Shown piece after piece: positions 55,003-62,789 of a stretch of 64,000 nucleotides of DNA. The notes under the pieces were generated by a model. It saw only the letters and a list, made by a program, of their open reading frames with translations, searched no databases and was not told the DNA's origin. Every line of letters begins with the position of its first letter. Within the stretch, counting starts at the first letter, position 1. The DNA comes from Allosphingosinicella deserti (GTDB taxonomy: Bacteria > Pseudomonadota > Alphaproteobacteria > Sphingomonadales > Sphingomonadaceae): assembly GCF_003012735.1 (NCBI RefSeq), contig NZ_PXYI01000001.1, positions 372,001 through 436,000 of the forward strand, given 5' to 3'. Both the position numbers and the translations under genes were made by a program.

Positions 55003-56034
55003 ATGCCGAATTCATGCCACGCCGACAATGGAGCCAGCAGGGTCGAACCCGAGAGCCGGCGCTCGCGACATGTTCGCACGTGGCCGATGCTGCTGTTGCT
55101 GGTTCTTCTCGCTGCCGGCGTCACGGGATGGCTCGCATTCGATGCCGAGGGACGTGCTGCGCCGCCGGATCGGCCGCTCACCGCCGATGAGCAGAAGGAC
55201 GTGGATGATACAGTCGTCAGACTCACCCGCGAGGCGGACGGGGGAGACCAGGATGCGATGTTCATGCTGGGTGTCTTCTACGACGAGGGACGCTTCGTCG
55301 CGGAAGACGATGCGAAGGCGCTCAAGCTCTTCCACCGTTGTGCGGCGCTCGGCAGTGCCGATTGCGAGCGGAGCATCGGGATCATGTACCAGAACGGTCA
55401 GGCCGTGCGCCGCGATCTCGCCAGGGCAATGGCCTGGTTCCGCACCGCGGCCGCGCATGGCAGCGGTGAGGCGGCGGTTGATGTCGGCAATTTCTACCGG
55501 GACGGGGTGACGGTCCGCGCCGACGAGGCGCAAGCGCTGGCCTGGTATCGCAAGTCCGTGGCGCTGGGCAGCCCGATCGGCCTCGTCATGCTCGGCGATG
55601 CCTATCGCATGGGCTTGTATGGCGTCGCCGTCGATGCCCCGGAGGCGCGCCGCCTCTACCAGCAGGCGGTCGATACGGACGACCGGGTCGGTCTCGTCGA
55701 ACTGGGCGAGATGTGGATGCTGGGCGACGGCGGTCCACGTGACCCGGCGACCGGCGTCCGGCTGTTCGCGCGCGCGGCGGAACGCGGCGACGGCGACGCC
55801 ATGCTGGTACTGGCGCTCGCCTACGAGCGGGGCGACGGGGTCGCGGCGGATCTGCAGCAGGCGGCGCGCTGGCTGGGCAAAGCGATCGATGCCGACGCCG
55901 CCAAGGCACCTGAGGTGCTCGCCGCGTTCAGGGCACGGCATCCCGAGATTCCTGTCGTCGCCGGGGAAGCTGCCGAGCCGGCAGTTCCTTTGCGAGACCC
56001 AGGCGGCGCAACCTCGGTGACCGGACATCCTTGA
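55003..56034 (+). CDS. Sel1-repeat protein 2 (membrane-anchored)
   Basis: 343 residues; ribosome site GAGAGGGG. A cytosolic Arg-rich N-terminus leads to one transmembrane anchor (WPMLLLLVLLAAGVTGWLAF), then six Sel1 repeats, for example MFMLGVFYDEGRFVAEDDAK and SIGIMYQNGQAVRRDLARAM, and an acidic tail. The repeats face the periplasm if the N-terminus is inside. The repeat block containing CERSIGIMY matches the CERSVGLMY block of protein 1 and AERSVGIMY of protein 3, so the three are paralogs. Confidence 0.88.
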   Translation: MPNSCHADNGASRVEPESRRSRHVRTWPMLLLLVLLAAGVTGWLAFDAEGRAAPPDRPLTADEQKDVDDTVVRLTREADGGDQDAMFMLGVFYDEGRFVAEDDAKALKLFHRCAALGSADCERSIGIMYQNGQAVRRDLARAMAWFRTAAAHGSGEAAVDVGNFYRDGVTVRADEAQALAWYRKSVALGSPIGLVMLGDAYRMGLYGVAVDAPEARRLYQQAVDTDDRVGLVELGEMWMLGDGGPRDPATGVRLFARAAERGDGDAMLVLALAYERGDGVAADLQQAARWLGKAIDADAAKAPEVLAAFRARHPEIPVVAGEAAEPAVPLRDPGGATSVTGHP

Positions 56035-56062
56035 GACTCTGACACGAGGGAAGGAGCAGGCG

Positions 56063-57676
56063 GTGGCGACCCTGTTGGCCAATGTCGTTCGCGCCGTGCA
56101 GCGCGCCGTGCTTCGGTCGCCGGGAATAGCCGAGGCGGAACAGGCTCTGATGCGGGGCGATCTCGCCACCTCGACATCGATCCTGAAGAGACTCTCGGGG
56201 GAGGGGGATCCGGAAGCCGGTCGAATGCTCGGCGTCCAATATGCTTTCGGCGATCCCGAATATCGCAATCCGGCCGAAGCGATGCGGCTGTTCCGAGTCG
56301 CCGCCGATGCGGGGTCGCTCAAGGCGCTCGTCCATATCGGCGAGCTCCTCCACATCGGCCGCGGCGTACCCGAAGATCCGCCGGCGGCAATCTCATACTA
56401 CCGGCAAGCCGCGGAGAGAGGGGAGCCGCTGGGCGCGCTGCTCCTCGGCGCCACGCTTCTGGAGGGCGATGGCGATTCGGTCGCACCGGACCCAAAGGAA
56501 GGTGTGAAGTGGCTGCGGGTCGCGGCCGATGGGGATTATGGGGACGCGATGCTGATCCTCGGCGAGGCGTATCGCGACGGCCGGGGCATCGAGAAGGATT
56601 ATGACGAAGCGATGCGGATATTCCGCGCCGGGGCAGCCAAGCCGTACGCCGCCTGCGAACGCGCCATCGGTGCGATGTACGAGCAGGGCTTGGGCGTGCC
56701 TGAGGATCCGGCGGAGGCATTTCGCTGGTACGTGCGGGCATCCGCCGGCCGCGATCCCGAGGCCCCTCGGAACGTTGCCGCCTGTTTTGCCAACGGACAT
56801 GGCGTGGAGAAGAACGAGCGACTGGCCGCCTTGTACCGTGAGGAAGCTGCGAACCGTGACGACACACCAACGCGGGAAGCGGCTGCGCCTGACGGGCAAG
56901 AGGTCGGCGCAGCCGCCGAGATCGGGCGGGAGGCGCAGCTCGGCGAAACAGGACCGCATATCCCGGCACCGGGCTTTGTCCGGAGGCTGATCGAGGGCTT
57001 GGAGGGTTTCGGTCCGCCGGGCCCCGCGCTGCAACATGCCGGAGTCGCTTGCCTCAAGGAGCAGGCCGAGGCCGGTGATCTCGATGCGACGTTCATGCTG
57101 GCGATGCTCTACGATCAGGGCCGGGGTGTTCCGGAGGATCCCGCCGAAGCGTTGCGGCTGCTCCGCCTCTGCGCGGAGGGCGGCGATGCCAATGCCGAGC
57201 GGAGCGTCGGAATCATGTACCTGCACGGCCGCGGCGTGCGCCGGGACCGGGAAGAGGCTTTTGCATGGACCCGGCGGGCCGCGGACCATGGCAGCGCCGA
57301 AGCCATGGCGGATCTCGGAGCGGAGCATCTTTGGGGCGGCGCCGTTCCGGTTGACCCGGATGCCGCAATGGATTGGCTGACCAAGGCCGCCGACGCGGGC
57401 AGCGTACGGGCGATCAGCATCCTGGGACAGCAATATCTGCTCGGCGAGATCGTCCCCAAGGATGCGATCCGCGGCCTTCAGCTTTTGCAATCCGCGGCAG
57501 GGCTCGGCGACGCGCGCGCCATGGGTCGACTCGGTCTCGTCTGTGCGATCGGCCGGGAGGTCGAGAAGGATCTCGACAGCGCCGAGGCCTGGCTGTGCAA
57601 GGCCGTCGCGGCCGGCGACGAAGAGGCGGAGGAGATGCTCGACGAGGTTCGCGCCGAACGCCTGGGCTTTGCATGA
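56063..57676 (+). CDS. Sel1-repeat protein 3 (two repeat arrays)
   Basis: 537 residues, GTG start with AAGGAG six bases before, 28 bp after protein 2, so probably cotranscribed. No clear signal peptide; the N-terminus is amphipathic. A first array of about six Sel1 repeats (LLHIGRGVPEDPPAAI, GAMYEQGLGVPEDPAEAF) is separated by a non-repeat linker (residues about 270-330, Glu/Ala/Gly-rich) from a second array of five (MLYDQGRGVPEDPAEALRLL). The two arrays are similar to each other, which suggests internal duplication. No enzymatic domain. Confidence 0.87.
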   Translation: MATLLANVVRAVQRAVLRSPGIAEAEQALMRGDLATSTSILKRLSGEGDPEAGRMLGVQYAFGDPEYRNPAEAMRLFRVAADAGSLKALVHIGELLHIGRGVPEDPPAAISYYRQAAERGEPLGALLLGATLLEGDGDSVAPDPKEGVKWLRVAADGDYGDAMLILGEAYRDGRGIEKDYDEAMRIFRAGAAKPYAACERAIGAMYEQGLGVPEDPAEAFRWYVRASAGRDPEAPRNVAACFANGHGVEKNERLAALYREEAANRDDTPTREAAAPDGQEVGAAAEIGREAQLGETGPHIPAPGFVRRLIEGLEGFGPPGPALQHAGVACLKEQAEAGDLDATFMLAMLYDQGRGVPEDPAEALRLLRLCAEGGDANAERSVGIMYLHGRGVRRDREEAFAWTRRAADHGSAEAMADLGAEHLWGGAVPVDPDAAMDWLTKAADAGSVRAISILGQQYLLGEIVPKDAIRGLQLLQSAAGLGDARAMGRLGLVCAIGREVEKDLDSAEAWLCKAVAAGDEEAEEMLDEVRAERLGFA

Positions 57677-58044
57677 TTGACCATGGCGGATCCGCCTAGG
57701 CGGCAGCCGATCCCGGTGATGCCGCCAACTCGTGCTTCGCCGTCGCAGCCCTGGGACGGGCGCGTTCTCCCGAATCCGCAACGGCGCTCCGCGCCTCCGT
57801 TCGCTGCTGCAACGCGCGCCAACGGGATTGGACGCGATGCGCCCTCCCTCTGCCGGACGTTTCAGCGATGGCGTATTCCTAGAGCATGATCGGATCAGGC
57901 TGAGTCATCCTGATCCGTGAATCATGCTCTCGTCCCTGGTTGAGAGCTTGATTCACACCTCAGGCTGGAGCTAGACGCTTCGCCCTCAGGTGGTCAGTCT
58001 CTTGCCCGTCGACGAAGCGGTACGGGCAGAGGGGCGCCTGCGCC
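57677..58044. other. Intergenic region with a palindromic element
   Basis: Between convergent Sel1 and queF genes. Small Pro/Arg-rich frames (70 codons at 57677) look random. The 57881-57930 palindrome and its flank are the only structure seen. Confidence 0.5.
57881..57955. repeat. AGAGCATGAT-type interspersed palindrome
   Basis: AGAGCATGAT plus CGGATCAGG (57881-57899) pairs with CCTGATCCG (57909) and ATCATGCTCT (57921-57930) around a 9-base loop, with a 3-base TGA bulge on one side: 19 paired bases. A further degenerate copy, GAGAGCTTGATTCAC, follows at 57942. This sequence is a dispersed element of alphaproteobacterial genomes. Convergent flanking genes would allow it to work as a bidirectional terminator. 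Confidence 0.75.
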
Positions 58045-58491
58045 TCAGCCGCGCCCGCGATAGCTTGCGACGCCCTGATCCGGCACCCACAGCCCGTCGG
58101 GCGGGGCGCCGGTCTGCCAGAACACGTCGATCGGGATGCCGCCGCGCGGATACCAATAGCCGCCGATGCGGAGCCATGTCGGCCGCATCTCCTCGACGAG
58201 CCGCTCGGCGATGCCGACGGTCACATCCTCGTGGAAGCCGCAATGGTTGCGGAAGGAATGGAGAAACAGCTTCAACGACTTCGACTCGACGATCGTCTCG
58301 CCGGGGCAATAATCGAGCACGATGTGCGCGAAATCCGGCTGCCCGGTGACCGGGCAGAGCGAGGTGAATTCGGGCGCGGTGAAGCGCACGAGATAGAGGC
58401 GGCCGAGCCGCGGATTGGGGACGTAATCGAGCCGCGCGTCCTCCGGGGAAGTCGGCAGCGCGCTCGTCTGGCCGAGATGCGTGAGATCCAT
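58045..58491 (-). CDS. queF: NADPH-dependent 7-cyano-7-deazaguanine reductase
   Basis: 148 residues, the short unimodular QueF type. It reduces preQ0 to preQ1 in queuosine biosynthesis. Nucleophilic C46 ([14 protein letters not shown]), Asp53, and the QueF signature [19 protein letters not shown] (residues 65-83) are intact. The product is a cytosolic tunnel-fold multimer. No other queuosine gene is in the window. Confidence 0.95.
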   Translation of the reverse strand: MDLTHLGQTSALPTSPEDARLDYVPNPRLGRLYLVRFTAPEFTSLCPVTGQPDFAHIVLDYCPGETIVESKSLKLFLHSFRNHCGFHEDVTVGIAERLVEEMRPTWLRIGGYWYPRGGIPIDVFWQTGAPPDGLWVPDQGVASYRGRG

Positions 58492-58998
58492 GCCGCGCCC
58501 TGTAAAGCATCGGGCGAAAAAGTGGATCCCGGTTTTCCGCCCGGGCGACCCTTGGCGTTCACGCGGCGGGATGATTCCGGATCCGCTTGATGACGCCCGA
58601 TCTCGCGCTTGGACGAATCGAGATCGTCATCGGCTACCCGAAGCACGTTGGATCCGGTCCTGTGTGTTCCGCAATCGCGTACGTCGGAGCCGACTTGCTG
58701 CGTCCGCCCGAGGCTCCGGAGGGGTGCGGTGGGCGGGTATCGGCGCGAGCAGGCCGCTGCAGGGGCCCGCACGCCGAGGACCGGGGCATGCGCTCCACAC
58801 TGTGCGATCGGCTGCCTTCGAGCGGCGCACGGCGGAGCGGATACGCGCCCACCCCACCGATTTCTCGAAATCGTACGAAATCCGTCCTTTAGATGGAAAG
58901 AGCGAGCGCATCGCTTTATCGTGCGCCTGCGTCTTGCCACTGTCCCGGGGGCGCTGTCGCCCAGTAGGGACACGCCGTCGGGATCTTTGCGCGCAGCC
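58492..58998. other. Gap upstream of the orphan histidine kinase
   Basis: 507 bp. The frame of the kinase is open back to 58609, but the residues there are Cys/Arg/Pro-rich and look untranslated; no domain appears before the signal-anchor helix. Besides the repeat at 58506 nothing recognisable is present. The kinase promoter must lie here. Confidence 0.45.
58506..58545. repeat. Dispersed CGGAAAAC-type palindrome
   Basis: GGGCGAAAA and TTTTCCGCCC flank GTGGATCCCGG as imperfect arms. It resembles the GCGAAAAGTGG...CCGGTTTTCGC element that is scattered in alphaproteobacterial chromosomes and often accompanies the AGAGCATGAT repeat, as it does here 600 bp away. Lies just upstream of queF. Confidence 0.6.
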
Positions 58999-61062
58999 AT
59001 GCCAGCCAGCCATCCGTCTTTGTCGAGCAGGCCGACGGCGGTTCTCGTCTGCGCAAGCAGCATCATTCTCATCCTGCTGCTATGGGCGGCGACGCTCTCG
59101 CAGCTCGCGTTCGAACGCTCGAGCGCGATCGAGGCGGCGCTGCGCGAGAACCGCAACCGGGCGATCGCCTATGAGCAATATGTCACCCGCACGCTGGAGG
59201 CCGCGGACTTCGCCGCCCTCCACATCATCGCCCATGCTCCGCCGATCGAGGCCGGCGCGGCAGCGGCCGCGCCGCGCTTGCTGTCGGATCCGGTCGCGCA
59301 GGATCGGCTCTTTTCGGCGGTCATGATCGTCGATGCCGAGGGGCGTGTTCGCTATTCCACGGTGCCCGGCGCCGTGCCGCTGGGGATCACCTCCAGCGCA
59401 ACGTTCAAGGCAGTACGATTGGGCGGAACGCAGCGGATGTCGATCTACGCGCCGCGACTCTCCGAAACATCGCGGAGGCCGGTCATCGCTTTCGCGCGGC
59501 CGTTGCCGCTCCGCGGCGGGCGGTTCGCCGGTGCCGTCATCGTCGAGATGCCGGTCGAACGCCTGGTCGATTTCACCCGCGGCGCGGCGATCCGGCCTGA
59601 GGATCTGATCTCGGCCATCCGGCTCGACGGGATCACGCTCGCCCGGCGGCAGGGGAACAGGCTCGGCTGGGGCGAGGATCTGCGCGGCAAATTGGTGATG
59701 GAACGCCAGATGCGCGACCCGAACGGCACCTATCTCGGGCCGGCGGCGCTCGACCGCATCCGCCGCTATTTCAGCCACAGGCGGCTGGAAAATTATCCCG
59801 TGTTCGTTACCGTCGGGATCGGCGAGGCGGACGTGCTGAAGGAGATCCGCAGCCGCTCGCGTTATTATTATCTCGGAATGTCGGCCTTGACGCTGGCGAT
59901 CCTCGCCTTTGCCTCCACGGCCACGCTCGGCCTCCTTCGCCGCGAACGCGCCGTCGCCGCGCTTGCCGCCGCCAATCGCAAGCTTCGCGAGGCCCAGCGG
60001 ATCGGGCGAATCGGCGACTGGGACTATGATGTCGCGATGGAGCTTTTCACCTGGTCGCCCCAGCTGTGCGAGATGTACGGGCGCCCGCCCGGCGATCACC
60101 AGCTCACGCTGGACGCGGTGCTCGCCTATGTCGACGAGAGCTGCCGTGACGGCTTCTCGGGCGCGCTCGCCGCGACGATCCGGCTGGCGGAGGCGCATCA
60201 ATGCGAGATCCTCGTCTGGCCGATACCCGATCGTCCGTCGAACCGGCGGCTCGTCTTCTCGCCGGTGCTCAGCGACGAGGGGCTGGTCAGCGCAATCATC
60301 GGCACCGACCAGGACGTCACCGACGAAAAGGTCCACGAGCAGCTCCGCGAGGAGGTCGCCCACATGGCGCGGGTCGACGCGATCAACACGATGGCCGCCA
60401 CCATCGCGCACGAACTCGCTCAGCCGCTGACCGCCGCCGCCAATTACCTGCTCGGCGCCAAGGCCTATGCGCGGCGCCGGGCGCCCGGCGATGAGGAGCT
60501 GATCCGCGACGCGCTCGACGAAGTCGAGGAACAGATCATGCTCACCCGCGACATCATGCGCCGCGCCCGCGACATGATCGCGCGGAAGCCGCGCGGAGAC
60601 GATGTCGCCTATCTGCCGGACGTGGTGCGGGATGCGATTTCGCTGGTGCGCATGGCCAACGGCATCGAGCGTGTCGACATCGTTCACCGCCTCGGCGCCG
60701 ATGCGTGCTGGATCGCTGCGGACAAGATCCAGTTGCAGCAGGTGTTGATGAACCTGCTGCGCAACGCCTGCGAGGCGGCCGCGACGGCGCGGGCGCCGCA
60801 TGTCGCAGTCTCGAGCGAGCGGCTGAGCGACGGCACGATCAAGGTCTGCGTGGAGGATAACGGGCCGGGCGTTCCCGCCGATCTGCTTGAAATTTTCGCG
60901 CCCTTGTCGTCGAACAAGCGCGAAGGGCTCGGCCTCGGCCTGTCGATCTCGCGCGCGATCGTCCACAATTTTGGGGGGCGGATCTGGATCGATCAGTCGC
61001 GGGCGGAAGGCGCGCTGCTCTGCTTCACTCTGCCGCCCGCCAGCGCACCCGCATCCGCGTGA
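58999..61062 (+). CDS. Sensor histidine kinase with Cache-like sensor, PAS and FixL-type kinase core
   Basis: 687 residues from ATG 58999. An N-terminal helix (AVLVCASSIILILLLWAATL), a periplasmic sensor of about 270 residues with Cache/PAS-like segments (FSAVMIVDAEGRVRYSTVPG, VIAFARPLPLRGGRFAGAVI), and a second helix (LGMSALTLAILAFASTATLG). A cytosolic PAS (RIGRIGDWDYDVAMELFTWS) leads to the H-box ATIAHELAQPLTAAANYL, N-box LMNLLRNACEAA, and G boxes DNGPGVP and GLGLGLSI. The core resembles FixL/DctB. No response regulator is nearby, so it is an orphan. Confidence 0.88.
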   Translation: MPASHPSLSSRPTAVLVCASSIILILLLWAATLSQLAFERSSAIEAALRENRNRAIAYEQYVTRTLEAADFAALHIIAHAPPIEAGAAAAAPRLLSDPVAQDRLFSAVMIVDAEGRVRYSTVPGAVPLGITSSATFKAVRLGGTQRMSIYAPRLSETSRRPVIAFARPLPLRGGRFAGAVIVEMPVERLVDFTRGAAIRPEDLISAIRLDGITLARRQGNRLGWGEDLRGKLVMERQMRDPNGTYLGPAALDRIRRYFSHRRLENYPVFVTVGIGEADVLKEIRSRSRYYYLGMSALTLAILAFASTATLGLLRRERAVAALAAANRKLREAQRIGRIGDWDYDVAMELFTWSPQLCEMYGRPPGDHQLTLDAVLAYVDESCRDGFSGALAATIRLAEAHQCEILVWPIPDRPSNRRLVFSPVLSDEGLVSAIIGTDQDVTDEKVHEQLREEVAHMARVDAINTMAATIAHELAQPLTAAANYLLGAKAYARRRAPGDEELIRDALDEVEEQIMLTRDIMRRARDMIARKPRGDDVAYLPDVVRDAISLVRMANGIERVDIVHRLGADACWIAADKIQLQQVLMNLLRNACEAAATARAPHVAVSSERLSDGTIKVCVEDNGPGVPADLLEIFAPLSSNKREGLGLGLSISRAIVHNFGGRIWIDQSRAEGALLCFTLPPASAPASA

Positions 61063-61221
61063 AGGCGGAGCCGATGCGGAGCTTCGACGTCAGGCGGACG
61101 TGGCGCGGCTGCATCACTCGGGCGCCAACTCTCGAAGCCCGGGTGAGGCGATGGACAGGGTAGGCTCCCGCCACTAGCCTTCCGCAGAATTCCACTCAAC
61201 CGAGAGGTCGCTTCCGCCCCC

Positions 61222-62727
61222 ATGAAGACGCTTGCTCCCGCGCTGCTTGCCCTCTGCCTCGCTGCTCCGCTCGCTGCCCAAGACGGCCCGGCTCAGGACC
61301 GGAAGGAGGCCGCCGCGCCGACGCCGCCGCCGACGATTTCGGTGACCCGGCATAGCGGCACGTTCGGCGGGCAGCGCGTCGCCTATAGCGCGACCGCGGG
61401 CGAGACCTACCTCAAGGCCGAGGACGGAACGCCGAAGGCGAGCATCTTCTCGGTCGCTTACGTCAAGGAGCCGCGGGATCCGAACCGCCCTGTCGCGTTT
61501 CTGTTCAACGGCGGCCCCGGATCGGGTTCGCTCTGGCTGCACATGGGGGCGTTCGGGCCCAAGCGCGTCGCCATCCCGTCCGACGCCCGCGACGACGGCG
61601 CGCCGCCATTCCCGCTGATCGACAATCCCGACAGTCTGCTCGATGTGACCGACATCGTCTTCATCGATCCGGTCGGCACCGGCTTCAGCCATGCCCTCGG
61701 CAAGACCGAGCCGAAGGAATATTGGGGCGTCACAGCGGACGCGAAATCGGTCGGCGAGTTCATCCGCATCTGGCTGAACGAGAATGGCCGCTGGAACTCG
61801 CCCAAATATCTCGGCGGCGAGAGCTATGGCACCACCCGGTCGGCAGCCGTCGTCAACGAGCTCGAAGGCCGTTACAACGACGTTTCGCTGAACGGCATCA
61901 TCCTCATTTCCACCATCCTCGATTTCGGCGCCCAGGCAGGCGTGCCCGGCAACGAGATGCCCTATGTGCTGTTCCTGCCTTCCATGGCGGCGGCCGCCCA
62001 CCACCACGGCAAGGCGCCGGCGGATGCCGGAACGCTGGAACAGTTCGTCGAGGAGGCGCGGGCCTTTGCCGCCGGCGACTATGCGCTTGCGTTGCTCAAG
62101 GGGCAGAAGCTCCAGGGCGAGGAGCGCGCGGCGATCCGGCGCCGGCTGGCGCGCTTCACCGGGCTTTCGGAAACCTATCTCGACGAAGCCGATCTCAGGG
62201 TCTCCGACCAGCGCTTCTACAAGGAGCTGCTGCGCGACCGCGGTCTCACCATCGGCCGCCTCGACGCGCGCTACACCGGGCGCGACTACGACAGCGCCGG
62301 AGAAGGCCCGGACAATGATCCGTCTTTCTACGGCATCGATGCCGGCTACACCGCCGCCCTCAACAGCTGGGTGCGCGGCGACCTCAAGTTCCGGACCGAT
62401 CGGCATTATTCGACCATCGGCGGCGTCGGCGACTGGAATTGGGATCTCGGTGGCGGCGGCGGCGGCGACAGCAAATATTACAAGAATGTCGCGCCCTATA
62501 TCGGCCGTGCCCTGCGCGAGAATAGCGGGCTTCGGGTGTTCGTCGGCCAAGGCTATTTCGACTTCGCAACGCCCTTTTTCGGCGCCGAATTCAGCCTCAG
62601 CCGCACCGGAATCCCCGCCGACCGGGTCCATTTCGAATATTATGGCTCCGGTCACATGATGTACGTCCGCGACGAGGACCGGACCAAGCTCAGCCGGGAC
62701 ATAAGGGCGTTCATCCGCAACCGCTGA
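61222..62727 (+). CDS. Serine carboxypeptidase-like peptidase (S10), secreted
   Basis: 501 residues with a signal peptide ending APLAAQ. S10 features: FLFNGGPGSGSLWLHMGAFG, nucleophile S201 in GGESYGTTR, catalytic Asp in VFVGQGYFDFATPF, and His in YYGSGHMMYVRD. Bacterial S10 proteins are uncommon outside some proteobacteria and act as periplasmic carboxypeptidases or acyltransferases. Followed by another exported peptidase on the same strand 62 bp away. Confidence 0.9.
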   Translation: MKTLAPALLALCLAAPLAAQDGPAQDRKEAAAPTPPPTISVTRHSGTFGGQRVAYSATAGETYLKAEDGTPKASIFSVAYVKEPRDPNRPVAFLFNGGPGSGSLWLHMGAFGPKRVAIPSDARDDGAPPFPLIDNPDSLLDVTDIVFIDPVGTGFSHALGKTEPKEYWGVTADAKSVGEFIRIWLNENGRWNSPKYLGGESYGTTRSAAVVNELEGRYNDVSLNGIILISTILDFGAQAGVPGNEMPYVLFLPSMAAAAHHHGKAPADAGTLEQFVEEARAFAAGDYALALLKGQKLQGEERAAIRRRLARFTGLSETYLDEADLRVSDQRFYKELLRDRGLTIGRLDARYTGRDYDSAGEGPDNDPSFYGIDAGYTAALNSWVRGDLKFRTDRHYSTIGGVGDWNWDLGGGGGGDSKYYKNVAPYIGRALRENSGLRVFVGQGYFDFATPFFGAEFSLSRTGIPADRVHFEYYGSGHMMYVRDEDRTKLSRDIRAFIRNR

Positions 62728-62789
62728 CCCGTTCGGGCCGGGTCGACCGGCCGTGCCAGCTTTCGCCTTGCCCCGTCGTGGAGCCTGAT

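Noticed and set aside
57677-57889. A 70-codon frame after the third Sel1 gene
   Set aside because: No ribosome site or homology, Pro/Arg-rich composition, and it ends at the palindromic repeat.
58609-58998. N-terminal extension of the orphan kinase
   Set aside because: The extra 130 residues are Cys/Arg/Pro-rich without structure, and the signal-anchor helix follows directly after ATG 58999.
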